The notes under the pieces are model-generated. The model did no database searches. It was not told the origin of the DNA and saw only the letters and a program-made list of their open reading frames with translations. Shown here one piece after another: positions 1 through 8,264 of a DNA stretch of 55,255 nt. Origin of the DNA: Actinomycetota bacterium (GTDB lineage Bacteria; Actinomycetota; Acidimicrobiia; Acidimicrobiales; Ilumatobacteraceae). A program made the position numbers and the translations under genes. The stretch lies in the NCBI GenBank assembly GCA_005787035.1, contig SYCI01000109.1, positions 1 to 55,255 on the forward strand, given 5' to 3'. Position 1 is the stretch's first letter. Each line of letters begins with the position of its first letter.

Positions 1-582
1 GTTCAGCGGAATCGACTGGATGCCCGACGAACCGGTACCGATGACAGCAACCCGCTTGCCGGTGAAGTCGACGCCCTCGTGCGGCCAACGCCCGGTCACG
101 TAGACGTCGCCGCCGAATCGGTCGGTGCCCGGAATATCAGGCTCCTTGGGAACCGACAGACAGCCGGTCGCCATCACGTAATGACGACAGGTGATCTTCT
201 CGCCGGTCGATGTATGGATCGTCCACTTCTTGGCGGCGTCGTCCCACGCGGCTTCTTCGACCTTCACCTCGAAGTCGATGCCCGAATAGAGGTCGTGCTT
301 CTTCGCGACATATTGCGCGTAGCGGAGGATCTCGGGTTGGGCCGCGTGCTTCTCCGACCACGTCCATTCGTCATGGAGTTCGGGGTCCCAGGTGTACTGA
401 TAATCGGTCGTCGCGATGTCGCAACGAGCACCTGGATAGCGATTCCAGTACCACGTGCCGCCCACGTCGTCGCCGGCCTCGAGGACGCGCGACGTAAAGC
501 CCTTCTCACGGAGTTCGTGCAACAAGTACATGCCGGCGAAACCGGCTCCGACGACTACCACATCGACATCGGACTTGCCCAT
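1..582 (-). CDS. Flavin-containing / Baeyer-Villiger-type monooxygenase (N-terminal part, truncated by window edge)
   Basis: Reverse-strand reading from ATG at 582 gives MGKSDVDVVVVGAGFAGMYLLHELREKGFTSRVLEAGDDVGGTWYWNRYPGARCDIATTDYQYTW...: Rossmann GxGxxG plus GGTWYWNRYPGARCD typical of BVMOs; open to the window edge. Confidence 0.9.
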   Translation of the reverse strand, partial: MGKSDVDVVVVGAGFAGMYLLHELREKGFTSRVLEAGDDVGGTWYWNRYPGARCDIATTDYQYTWDPELHDEWTWSEKHAAQPEILRYAQYVAKKHDLYSGIDFEVKVEEAAWDDAAKKWTIHTSTGEKITCRHYVMATGCLSVPKEPDIPGTDRFGGDVYVTGRWPHEGVDFTGKRVAVIGTGSSGIQSIPLN

Positions 583-679
583 GGCTCAGTTCCCCCCGCA
601 CCCGACCCCCACGGCCGGATGCTGGTACAACTCTCGCAGATCGGGTCACCCGCACTCAACACGGGCCGACCCCACCGGA

Positions 680-2392
680 CTATTCGCCGATCAGTTCCTT
701 GCGCAGTTCACGCTTCAGGAACTTGCCACTGGCGTTGCGCGGAATCGGCTCACCCCGGAACCAGAAACGGGCCGGGATCTTGTGCTTGGCGAGGCTCTGG
801 GCGAGGAACGCCCGCAGATCGTCTTCGGACACCGACTTGCCGGGCTGAAGAACGATGCACGCCGCAACTTCCTCACCGAGGCGTTCGTCGGGGATGCCGA
901 ACACCGCCGCTTCGGCGATGGCGTCGTGGCGGTAGATCACGGCCTCGACTTCGGAGCAATACACGTTCTCACCACCACGGATGACCATGTCCTTCGCGCG
1001 GTCGACGATGTAGATGAAGCCGTCCTGGTCGATACGGGCGATGTCGCCGGTGTTGAGCCAGCCGTCCTTGATGGATTCGGCAGTGGCCTCGGCTCGATTG
1101 AGATAGCCCTTGATGACCACGGCACCCTTGACGCAGAGAATTCCGGTGATGTTGGGATCGCGCGGAAGTTCACGCCCCTCTTCGTCGACCAACTTGGTCT
1201 CGAGCGTCGGTACGGCCGGACCGCACGACGACGGCTTGGTGGTGTACCAGAGCGAGGTGTTGGCAGTGATGATGCCGTGGGTCTCGGTCATGCCGTAGCC
1301 CGTGGTGGGCGTACCGGTCTCGAGTTCTTTGTCGATCTTTTCGACGAGGTCGGGCTGCACCGCGGCACCGCCACCGCTGATGGCGGCGAGCGACGACGTG
1401 TCGCGCTTCTTCCAGTCGGGGTGCATGAGGAGTTCGCGTCCCATGGTGGGTACACCCGAGAAGTTGGTGCACTTCTCGCGCTCGATGAGTTCGAGCGCAC
1501 GACCCGGATCCCACTTGTACATGAGGACCACCGTTCCGCCGACGAGTGTGGCCGGATGCAAGATGCAGTTGCAGGCCGTCACGTGGAAGAGCGGAGTTGG
1601 TGCCATGAAGACGGGCGGCAAGGCCGGCGGTGCCGGCGGTGCGGCGGCGAGATCACCGGCGGCCACGGCCTTGGCGATACCGGCCGAAGCGGCGGCGGTC
1701 ATCGAGGCGATGTTCATGACGTTGATGACAGAGCCGCGATGGTGCAACTGCGCACCCTTCGGGAAGCCGGTCGTTCCCGAGGTGTAGAAGATCGTCGCGT
1801 CGTCATCGGGATCGATGTCGGCCGGCGGGAGCGCGCCCGGGTCGGCCTTGGCCATCACGTCGGTCCAGCGCACTCCGCCCGCCGGAAGATCGCGCTCACT
1901 TCGCACCGAGATCACCGGAATGTCGCGCTTGGTGGGGACCTGCTGGTAGCGCTCGAGGCGCTCGTCGTCGACGATCAGCACTTTGGGTTCGCTGTCGCCC
2001 AGCGCGTAGTCCATCTCGACCGGAGTCCACCATGCGTTCATGCCAACGCTGGCCGCACCGATCGAAACCGTCGCCCAGTAGGTGACGACCCACTCCGGAT
2101 AGTTGCGGGTGGAGATCGCCACGCGATCACCCCGCTTCACGCCGTTGTCGACGAGATATTGAGCGAGCTTGCGCACCTGCGCGTGAACCTCGTTGTAGGT
2201 GTACGACTCGTCTTCGTAGACGATGTACTTCTTGTCGCCGTGCACCGCGGTCATCTCCCAGACCACGCGCATGTTGGGCGGAGCGGCGGCGAAGGTCTTG
2301 AGTTGTTGACCCCTCACCTCGATCGTCGTGACCGCAAATGGCGATCCGGGTCCCTCGATTTCCTGACGGGCGGCGATGTAGTGCTTGATCAC
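680..2392 (-). CDS. Acyl-CoA synthetase / AMP-dependent ligase
   Basis: YTSGTTGFPKGAQ, GYGMTETHG and GWLNTGDIARIDQDGFIYIVDRAKDMVIRGGENVYCSEVE motifs; start could be 2392 (GTG) or 2428. Confidence 0.92.
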   Translation of the reverse strand: MIKHYIAARQEIEGPGSPFAVTTIEVRGQQLKTFAAAPPNMRVVWEMTAVHGDKKYIVYEDESYTYNEVHAQVRKLAQYLVDNGVKRGDRVAISTRNYPEWVVTYWATVSIGAASVGMNAWWTPVEMDYALGDSEPKVLIVDDERLERYQQVPTKRDIPVISVRSERDLPAGGVRWTDVMAKADPGALPPADIDPDDDATIFYTSGTTGFPKGAQLHHRGSVINVMNIASMTAAASAGIAKAVAAGDLAAAPPAPPALPPVFMAPTPLFHVTACNCILHPATLVGGTVVLMYKWDPGRALELIEREKCTNFSGVPTMGRELLMHPDWKKRDTSSLAAISGGGAAVQPDLVEKIDKELETGTPTTGYGMTETHGIITANTSLWYTTKPSSCGPAVPTLETKLVDEEGRELPRDPNITGILCVKGAVVIKGYLNRAEATAESIKDGWLNTGDIARIDQDGFIYIVDRAKDMVIRGGENVYCSEVEAVIYRHDAIAEAAVFGIPDERLGEEVAACIVLQPGKSVSEDDLRAFLAQSLAKHKIPARFWFRGEPIPRNASGKFLKRELRKELIGE

Positions 2393-2523
2393 CCTCCCAT
2401 CGTGGCCGAGCGGGTGTCGGAACCGCAACGCAGGAACTCGGTTTCCGCCGAAATCGACCCCTAACGGACCCTTCGTCGGCGACCCTCCGATCTTCTACGC
2501 TGACAACCGAGACGGGGGTCGAC

Positions 2524-3738
2524 ATGGCATACGGAGCCGAGCGGATCGAGAGCGAGCCGGTCAGGGACTGGGTGAGCGACTGGGACTGGCTGGACGACGG
2601 TTGGGGCGAGAACGCCATCGAGATCTGGAACGACGTCCGCGAACAGTGTCCGGTGGCGAGCACCGAGCGTTACGGCCGGGCCTTCATGCCGGTGACGATG
2701 GAGGCCGTGCGTACCATCGCCCACGACACCGAGAACTTCTCGTCGATCTGGGTGGCCGTGGCCCGGCCCGATGCCCCGCGACGCCCGGCACCGCCCATCA
2801 CCAGCGATCCGCCTGATCATCTCGGACATCGACGTCTGATCCTTCCTGCGTTCAATCCGAAGGCGATGGCGGCGATCGAGCCCGAGATGCGCAGCTTCTG
2901 TCGGCGGCTGATCGCCGACATCGGCGACTCCGCCACTGCCGACGCGGCCGAGCAGTACAGCCAGCACATTCCGGTGCACGGCATCTGCATCGTCACCGGG
3001 CTACCCGAAGAAGATGCCGATCTCTTCCGCGACTGGATCTACCGAAACTTCCAGTTGGCACCGAAGGACAACGCCATCCGCGCCCAAGTCGCCACCGAGA
3101 TGACCGAGTACATCGACGTGTTGCTCAAGGATCGACTGAAGATTCCCCAGGACGATCTGCTCACCGTGGTCGCCAACGCGGATATCGATGGCCAGGAAAT
3201 CGACTGGGACGTGAAGGTGGGTTACATCCGCCTCCAGATCATCGCTGGCATCGACACGACGTGGAGCGCCATCGGTTCGGGACTCTGGCACTTCGCGCAA
3301 CACAACGATCAGGTGCAGCGTTTGATCGCCGTGCCCAACGAACACGACCTCTGGTCGGAGGCGACCGAGGAAGTGCTCCGCTACTACGCACCAGTCACGA
3401 TGGCGCGCAAGGTCATCAACGACGTCGAGGTGTCGGGCTGCCCGATGCACGCCGGCGATCAGACCCTCGTGACGTTCCCGGCCGCCAATCACGATCGGAA
3501 GGAATTCGAACGCGCCGACGAGTTCATCCTCGACCGCAAGAACAACCGGCACGTGGCTTTCGGTTTGGGTATTCACCGGTGCGCCGGTTCGAACCTGGCG
3601 CGGCTGGAGATGATCGTGGCGTTCCAGGAATGGTTGCGCGCGTTCCCGAAGTATTCGCTCGATCCGAGCAAGAAGGTCACGTGGGCGAACGGACAGGTCC
3701 GCGGCCCGCGCATCCTCCCCGTCCTCACCAACGGCTGA
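2524..3738 (+). CDS. Cytochrome P450
   Basis: Heme motif FGLGIHRCAGSNLARLE, ExxR-like EEVLRYYAPVTMARKV, I-helix AGIDTTWSAI. Confidence 0.93.
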   Translation: MAYGAERIESEPVRDWVSDWDWLDDGWGENAIEIWNDVREQCPVASTERYGRAFMPVTMEAVRTIAHDTENFSSIWVAVARPDAPRRPAPPITSDPPDHLGHRRLILPAFNPKAMAAIEPEMRSFCRRLIADIGDSATADAAEQYSQHIPVHGICIVTGLPEEDADLFRDWIYRNFQLAPKDNAIRAQVATEMTEYIDVLLKDRLKIPQDDLLTVVANADIDGQEIDWDVKVGYIRLQIIAGIDTTWSAIGSGLWHFAQHNDQVQRLIAVPNEHDLWSEATEEVLRYYAPVTMARKVINDVEVSGCPMHAGDQTLVTFPAANHDRKEFERADEFILDRKNNRHVAFGLGIHRCAGSNLARLEMIVAFQEWLRAFPKYSLDPSKKVTWANGQVRGPRILPVLTNG

Positions 3739-3750
3739 GTCCTCGGCGAC

Positions 3751-6564
3751 TCAGGCGAAGTCGAGAGCGCCGCGGTCGACGGCGCGAGCCAAGTCGAGAC
3801 GCGACGTCGTATTCGTCTTGGCGTAGATCCGAGTCAGGTACACCTCGACGGTCTTCACGCTGTAGTGCAGTGATGACGCCACCTCTTTGTTCGTCATTCC
3901 CTGGGCCACCAACTTGACGATCGCAACTTCGGCGTCCGTGAGGCCGTCCGCTCCGTTCTTGGGCGAACGTGGCACCGACACGCCCAGGCGACGAAGTCCG
4001 GCCAGAGCGTGTTGACGCCACGGCATGGCCCCGAGCGTGTCGAACACGTCGCGGGCACGCTCGAAGTTGTCGCGAGCGTCCACTCCGCACTCGGCCAACA
4101 TCAACCGGCCGCGTCCGACTTCGAAGGGATAGTTCGCTCGTTCGCCGATCTCGACCGCCCGCGCCAGCGAATCGACGTCACGGCAAACCGTCCCGTATCC
4201 GAGATTGGCCCGACAACCGACATACGAGAGGGTGGATTCGGCCCACCCGGAACGCAACTCGGCCGCGACACGACCCGCATCCTCCGAGCGCCCAGCGGCC
4301 AGGTGGCAATACGCCAACTCTTCGAGGATCAGGTGACTCTGACCGTGGATCGAGAGCCGACGTCGAGTGTCGAGGAGACTCTCGAGGCGTTCGATCCCCT
4401 TGTCCGGATCGCCGCACGCACGGTCGACTCGAGACAGTACCGAGTCGACCGTGGGCTTCATGCCGTGCGCCGGGGTGAACATGGTGCGCGCCAGTTCACG
4501 AGCGGCCCGCACATCTCCTCGTTCGACGAGGATCAAACAGGGGTTGGCACGAAGAAATGCCTCGACGATGCGAATGCCCTGCGACTCCATCTGCCACAGA
4601 AGATCGTCCGAGTAGCTGAGGGCGTCGTCCCACTGGCCATGAACGACCTGCAGCGTGCAGACCGACGTCTCGAGCAGAGCACTCAAACTCAGATTCGACC
4701 GCGCTGTATCAGTGGAGTCGACGCGATCGATCGCCGCCTGCACCGCCTCCATGTCCTCACACGTGAGATGAACCATCGCAAGGAACGAATCCGTGGCGAA
4801 CCGCACCGGCTCACTCGCCAGGGGACGAAGATCATCGAGGATTCTGATCCCCCTCTCGACAACATCGAATCGATCGATCGTCGACGCATGGAACAAGTCA
4901 TGAGCGAAGGTGACCGTCTCCTGCGTGCCGATCGCCGGCTCGAAGTCGAGGAAGTGATCGCAACGACCCGGCTCCTGCGTCCCCAACTGGGCGCGGAAGT
5001 GCTCGTACTGCGCCTGCACACTCAAGGGCAACTCGACGACTTCGCCTTGACTTTCGATGAACGAAATAGCGCCATCGAGATCGCCAGAGATGTACAGGCT
5101 GTTCACGACGTCGCTGATCGTGCGGTCGCGTAGACGCCCGGGTTCGAGTCCTGCCAGCGCCACCTCGGCTGCCTTCACCGTCTCGATCGGACGCGACGCT
5201 CGGAACAGCGCATGGGCGCGTTCGGCGGCCAACGTAGCGGCCTGCGGTGAACCGTCCGTCACCAAATTCGCGGCTCGCTCGAACCACGACGCCGCCACCA
5301 AGGGTGCAACCGATGCGACGCGATGTCCGGCGTCCACGAGAATTGAGATCGCCCGTTGATCACCACGCTCGGCGCTGGCTGCGACGTGAGCGGCGAGGTC
5401 CGAACTGTCGACATACGCTCCGCGCTCTCTTTCGGCCATGAAGAATTCGGCGATCGATCGATGGAGCCGGCGCTGCTCGGCCGGACCGATGTCGTCATAC
5501 AACGCATCACGCAACAGCGAATGCGTGAACGTGAAACCACTTCGACCGTCGTGGCGCAACAGGCCCGCCGACACCAGGCGATCGAAGCACTCGCGGACAT
5601 GAGTCTCCGGAATTCCACTCACTGCAGCAATCGTGGCGAGTCGTGCGACTTCGATTCGACCGAACGCCGACAACACGCGAGCGACCTGAGTATCGACGCT
5701 TCCCACTTCGAAGAAGCGGTGGATGAGCGAAGTGTGTGAATGAGGAATCCGCTCGCTGTTCACGAGGTGAGCTCGTGACGACGAACGACGAATCCGATCG
5801 CTCTGGATCAGGCTCCGCACGACTTCCAACGTGAAGAATGGATTGCCCCGCGAACTCTCGAACACGAACGATGTCAATTCGTCGTCGGGCATGGTGCCCA
5901 GAAGTTCGAGAACGACCGACCGTGTCTCTGACATGTCGAGCGCCGTGAGATCGATCACCGCACCCTGATCGGCCCGCTCGAGAAATCCGACCACGTCCGG
6001 AACACGCGTCGATACGTACGCGCCATGTATTCGAGCTGTGCCGAGGAGCAAGGTCCGGGTGCGGCTGAACGTGCGCGAGAGCCGAGTGAGCAACGCCAAC
6101 GAATCGTCATCGGCGAGATGCAGATCATCGGCCACGATCACCAGCGGCGACTGCGCGGTGAGCCCGCGAACCAGTCGATCGGCGAGTGTGACCACACTGT
6201 TGCGCCGTCCCGATTCGCCACCGGTCGATCGGCCGATTTCAGCCCTGATCTCGCCAACCAGATCGGAGACGGCATCGGGCCGGTCACCCGGCAGATCGTC
6301 GACGAGCCCGCTCAAGAGCGCATACGGAACGCCGGAGTCGAAGGTGCTCGACTGCGTGGCCACCACCATCGCGCCCATCGCAGCGGTCCGGGCCCCGACC
6401 TCGGCCACCAGACGTGACTTCCCGAGCCCCCCGGCACCCAGAACGAGAGCGGCGGCGCCACGACCCACTTCGGCCTGTTTGAACAGACCGATGATTCTGG
6501 CCAATTCGGCCTCGCGCCCGATCAATGGCGTGCGCGAGGCGATGTCGTCGACTCGCCCGGTCAC
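3751..6564 (-). CDS. Large LuxR-family (LAL/MalT-like) transcriptional regulator with N-terminal AAA/NACHT-like ATPase
   Basis: Walker A-like GAGGLGKSRLV near N-terminus; C-terminal LuxR HTH LTDAEVAIVKLVAQGMTNKEVASSLHYSVKTVEVYLTRIYAKTNTTSRLDLA. Confidence 0.92.
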   Translation of the reverse strand: MTGRVDDIASRTPLIGREAELARIIGLFKQAEVGRGAAALVLGAGGLGKSRLVAEVGARTAAMGAMVVATQSSTFDSGVPYALLSGLVDDLPGDRPDAVSDLVGEIRAEIGRSTGGESGRRNSVVTLADRLVRGLTAQSPLVIVADDLHLADDDSLALLTRLSRTFSRTRTLLLGTARIHGAYVSTRVPDVVGFLERADQGAVIDLTALDMSETRSVVLELLGTMPDDELTSFVFESSRGNPFFTLEVVRSLIQSDRIRRSSSRAHLVNSERIPHSHTSLIHRFFEVGSVDTQVARVLSAFGRIEVARLATIAAVSGIPETHVRECFDRLVSAGLLRHDGRSGFTFTHSLLRDALYDDIGPAEQRRLHRSIAEFFMAERERGAYVDSSDLAAHVAASAERGDQRAISILVDAGHRVASVAPLVAASWFERAANLVTDGSPQAATLAAERAHALFRASRPIETVKAAEVALAGLEPGRLRDRTISDVVNSLYISGDLDGAISFIESQGEVVELPLSVQAQYEHFRAQLGTQEPGRCDHFLDFEPAIGTQETVTFAHDLFHASTIDRFDVVERGIRILDDLRPLASEPVRFATDSFLAMVHLTCEDMEAVQAAIDRVDSTDTARSNLSLSALLETSVCTLQVVHGQWDDALSYSDDLLWQMESQGIRIVEAFLRANPCLILVERGDVRAARELARTMFTPAHGMKPTVDSVLSRVDRACGDPDKGIERLESLLDTRRRLSIHGQSHLILEELAYCHLAAGRSEDAGRVAAELRSGWAESTLSYVGCRANLGYGTVCRDVDSLARAVEIGERANYPFEVGRGRLMLAECGVDARDNFERARDVFDTLGAMPWRQHALAGLRRLGVSVPRSPKNGADGLTDAEVAIVKLVAQGMTNKEVASSLHYSVKTVEVYLTRIYAKTNTTSRLDLARAVDRGALDFA

Positions 6565-6609
6565 TTCCCCTCCCCGCCGGCAACCCTAGATCGGCGGGAA
6601 CCCTACCAA

Positions 6610-6623
6610 TAGGGGAATCCCTA
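6610..6623. promoter_or_regulatory. Palindromic candidate operator TAGGGGAATCCCTA (with an extra CCCTA half-site at 6601-6605)
   Basis: Inverted repeat in the divergent LuxR/transporter intergenic region; near-identical palindrome recurs at 13375-13388. Confidence 0.6.
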
Positions 6624-6693
6624 CTACCCCCGGCCGGCCCGACCGCCAAGACTGTTGGCGATGGCGATCACCGCCATCGGAGGGGTAGACGGA

Positions 6694-6882
6694 ATGACGC
6701 GGATCGTTCTCGATCTCGTGGGCGACGTACGGAGAGACCATGCTCCGACGCCCGTCCAGGGATCGCTCACGATCGAGGATGGCACGGTGAGTCCCTTCGT
6801 GGGCTGGGCCGAATTACTCGTCCTTCTCGAAGCGTCCATCACCACCACTCACGACACGACGCGCCCGGATTCGACTCCGTGA
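6694..6882 (+). CDS. Small hypothetical protein (62 aa)
   Basis: ATG at 6694 preceded by GGAGGGG; MTRIVLDLVGDVRRDHAPTPVQGSLTIEDGTVSPFVGWAELLVLLEASITTTHDTTRPDSTP; lies in the regulator/SBP gap in the direction of the transporter operon. Confidence 0.5.
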   Translation: MTRIVLDLVGDVRRDHAPTPVQGSLTIEDGTVSPFVGWAELLVLLEASITTTHDTTRPDSTP

Positions 6883-6900
6883 CGCAGGAGGGGAAACACA

Positions 6901-8198
6901 TGAAACGACTCACGAGTACGTGGCGACTCGCCGCGGTTCTGAGTGCTTCGGCTCTCATCGCCGTGGCCTGCGGTGGCGACGACGACTCCGGCTCGGCTCC
7001 GGCCAGCGAAGCACCCGCGGCCAGCGAAGCGCCGGCGGCGAGCGAGGCACCCGCGGCCAGCGAAGCGCCGGCCAGCGACATCGATCGCACCGGACAGACC
7101 ATCAAGGTGGGCTACGTCAACAACGACGCGCTCTCCACCGCGTTCCGTATCGGTGGCCAGACGGCCATCGACTTCATCAACGCCAACGGCGGAATTCACG
7201 GCGCGACCATCGAAGTCGTCGAGTGCAACGCCGACGGTTCGCCCGAAGGTTCCATCAACTGTGCCAACAAGTTGATCGAAGAGGGTGTCGCGATGGCCTA
7301 CACCGGACTCGACGTCGGATCCGATGCCGCCATTCCGATCTACTCGAGCGCTGGCATCCCGTACATCACCTCGAACGGTTGGGGTCCCGTGCAGGAGAAC
7401 GATCCGATCGCCACGATCCTTCACGCTGCATCGGGTTCGTACTTCCTCAACCCGCTCTCCTACTTCAAGGATCAGGGCATCTTGAAGACCGGCACATTCT
7501 TCGCCGACAACCCCGCCGGTCAGGCCTACCAACCGATCATCCAGGAATACTCCGAGAAGCTCGGAATGGAGACTCTCTCGGTCATCGTCGATTCGAACAC
7601 TCCCGACTTCACGACGGCCATCGCGACCCTTCAGTCGCAGGGGGTCGAAGCGCTGTGGGGCATCATGACCGAACCGAATTGCATCGGCTTCGTGACGGCC
7701 GCTCGACAGATCGGCTTCACCGGTCCGATCTTTGCCGGGTCGTGCTCGTTCTACATCGGCGTCCTCCAGGATCAAGCCATCGGCACGCTTACTCAAGCCG
7801 ACCTGTATCTCTACGACGCGTACGCCGATGCGCCGGCCGACATCCAAGCTCGTCTCGACGAATACGCCAAGGTGATGACTGACGCTGGTCACGCCGACGA
7901 ACTCGGCGGATTCGCTCAGGCCGTGTACGGCGCGTGGATGGAACTCAAGAACGTCCTCGAAGCGATTCCGGGCGACCAGGAGATCACTGCTGAGTCGATC
8001 TTGGCCGCGATCAACGGTGGTTCGACGTTCCCCGGTTGGTTCGGCCCCGACCTGAAGTGCGGCTCCAAGATCTGGCCGGATGCAGCTCAGGCCTGCCACG
8101 CAACGAATGCTGTGTACGAGGTCATCAAGAACGACGACGGCACATTCGGTCGCAAGTTGGTTGGCGACTTCAAAGACGCCGCCTCGATGCTCGGCTGA
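6901..8198 (+). CDS. Branched-chain amino acid-type ABC transporter substrate-binding lipoprotein
   Basis: MKRLTSTWRLAAVLSASALIAVACGGDDD lipobox; periplasmic-binding fold sequence (TIKVGYVNNDALSTAFRIGGQTAIDFINANGGIHGATIEVVECNADGSPEGSINCANKLIEEGVAMAYTG). Confidence 0.9.
7002..7073 (+). repeat. Four tandem 18-bp units encoding ASEAPA-type linker
   Basis: GCCAGCGAAGCACCCGCG x4 with minor variation, directly after the lipobox. Confidence 0.85.
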
Positions 8199-8211
8199 TC
8201 GACGCAGGAGT

Positions 8212-8251
8212 AGCCCGGTCGGCCGACCGCGCCGACCGGGCTATTTTCTTT
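8212..8251 (+). terminator. Hairpin terminator/attenuator between SBP gene and permease gene
   Basis: AGCCCGGTCGGC (8212-8223) / GCCGACCGGGCT (8231-8242), 12-bp perfect arms, followed by ATTTTCTTT. Confidence 0.85.
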
Positions 8252-8264
8252 CACGAGGGGGAAC

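Noticed and set aside
455-2464. 669-aa plus-strand ORF
   Set aside because: Antisense to a clear AMP-ligase; long shadow ORFs are expected in high-GC DNA and the translation is low-complexity.
7002-7073. CRISPR-like repeat array
   Set aside because: Repeats are contiguous 18-bp in-frame units inside a lipoprotein linker with no spacers; no CRISPR array or cas gene seen in the window.
6849-8099. 416-aa minus-strand ORF
   Set aside because: Shadow of the SBP gene; repeats in it are just the ASEAPA linker read backwards.
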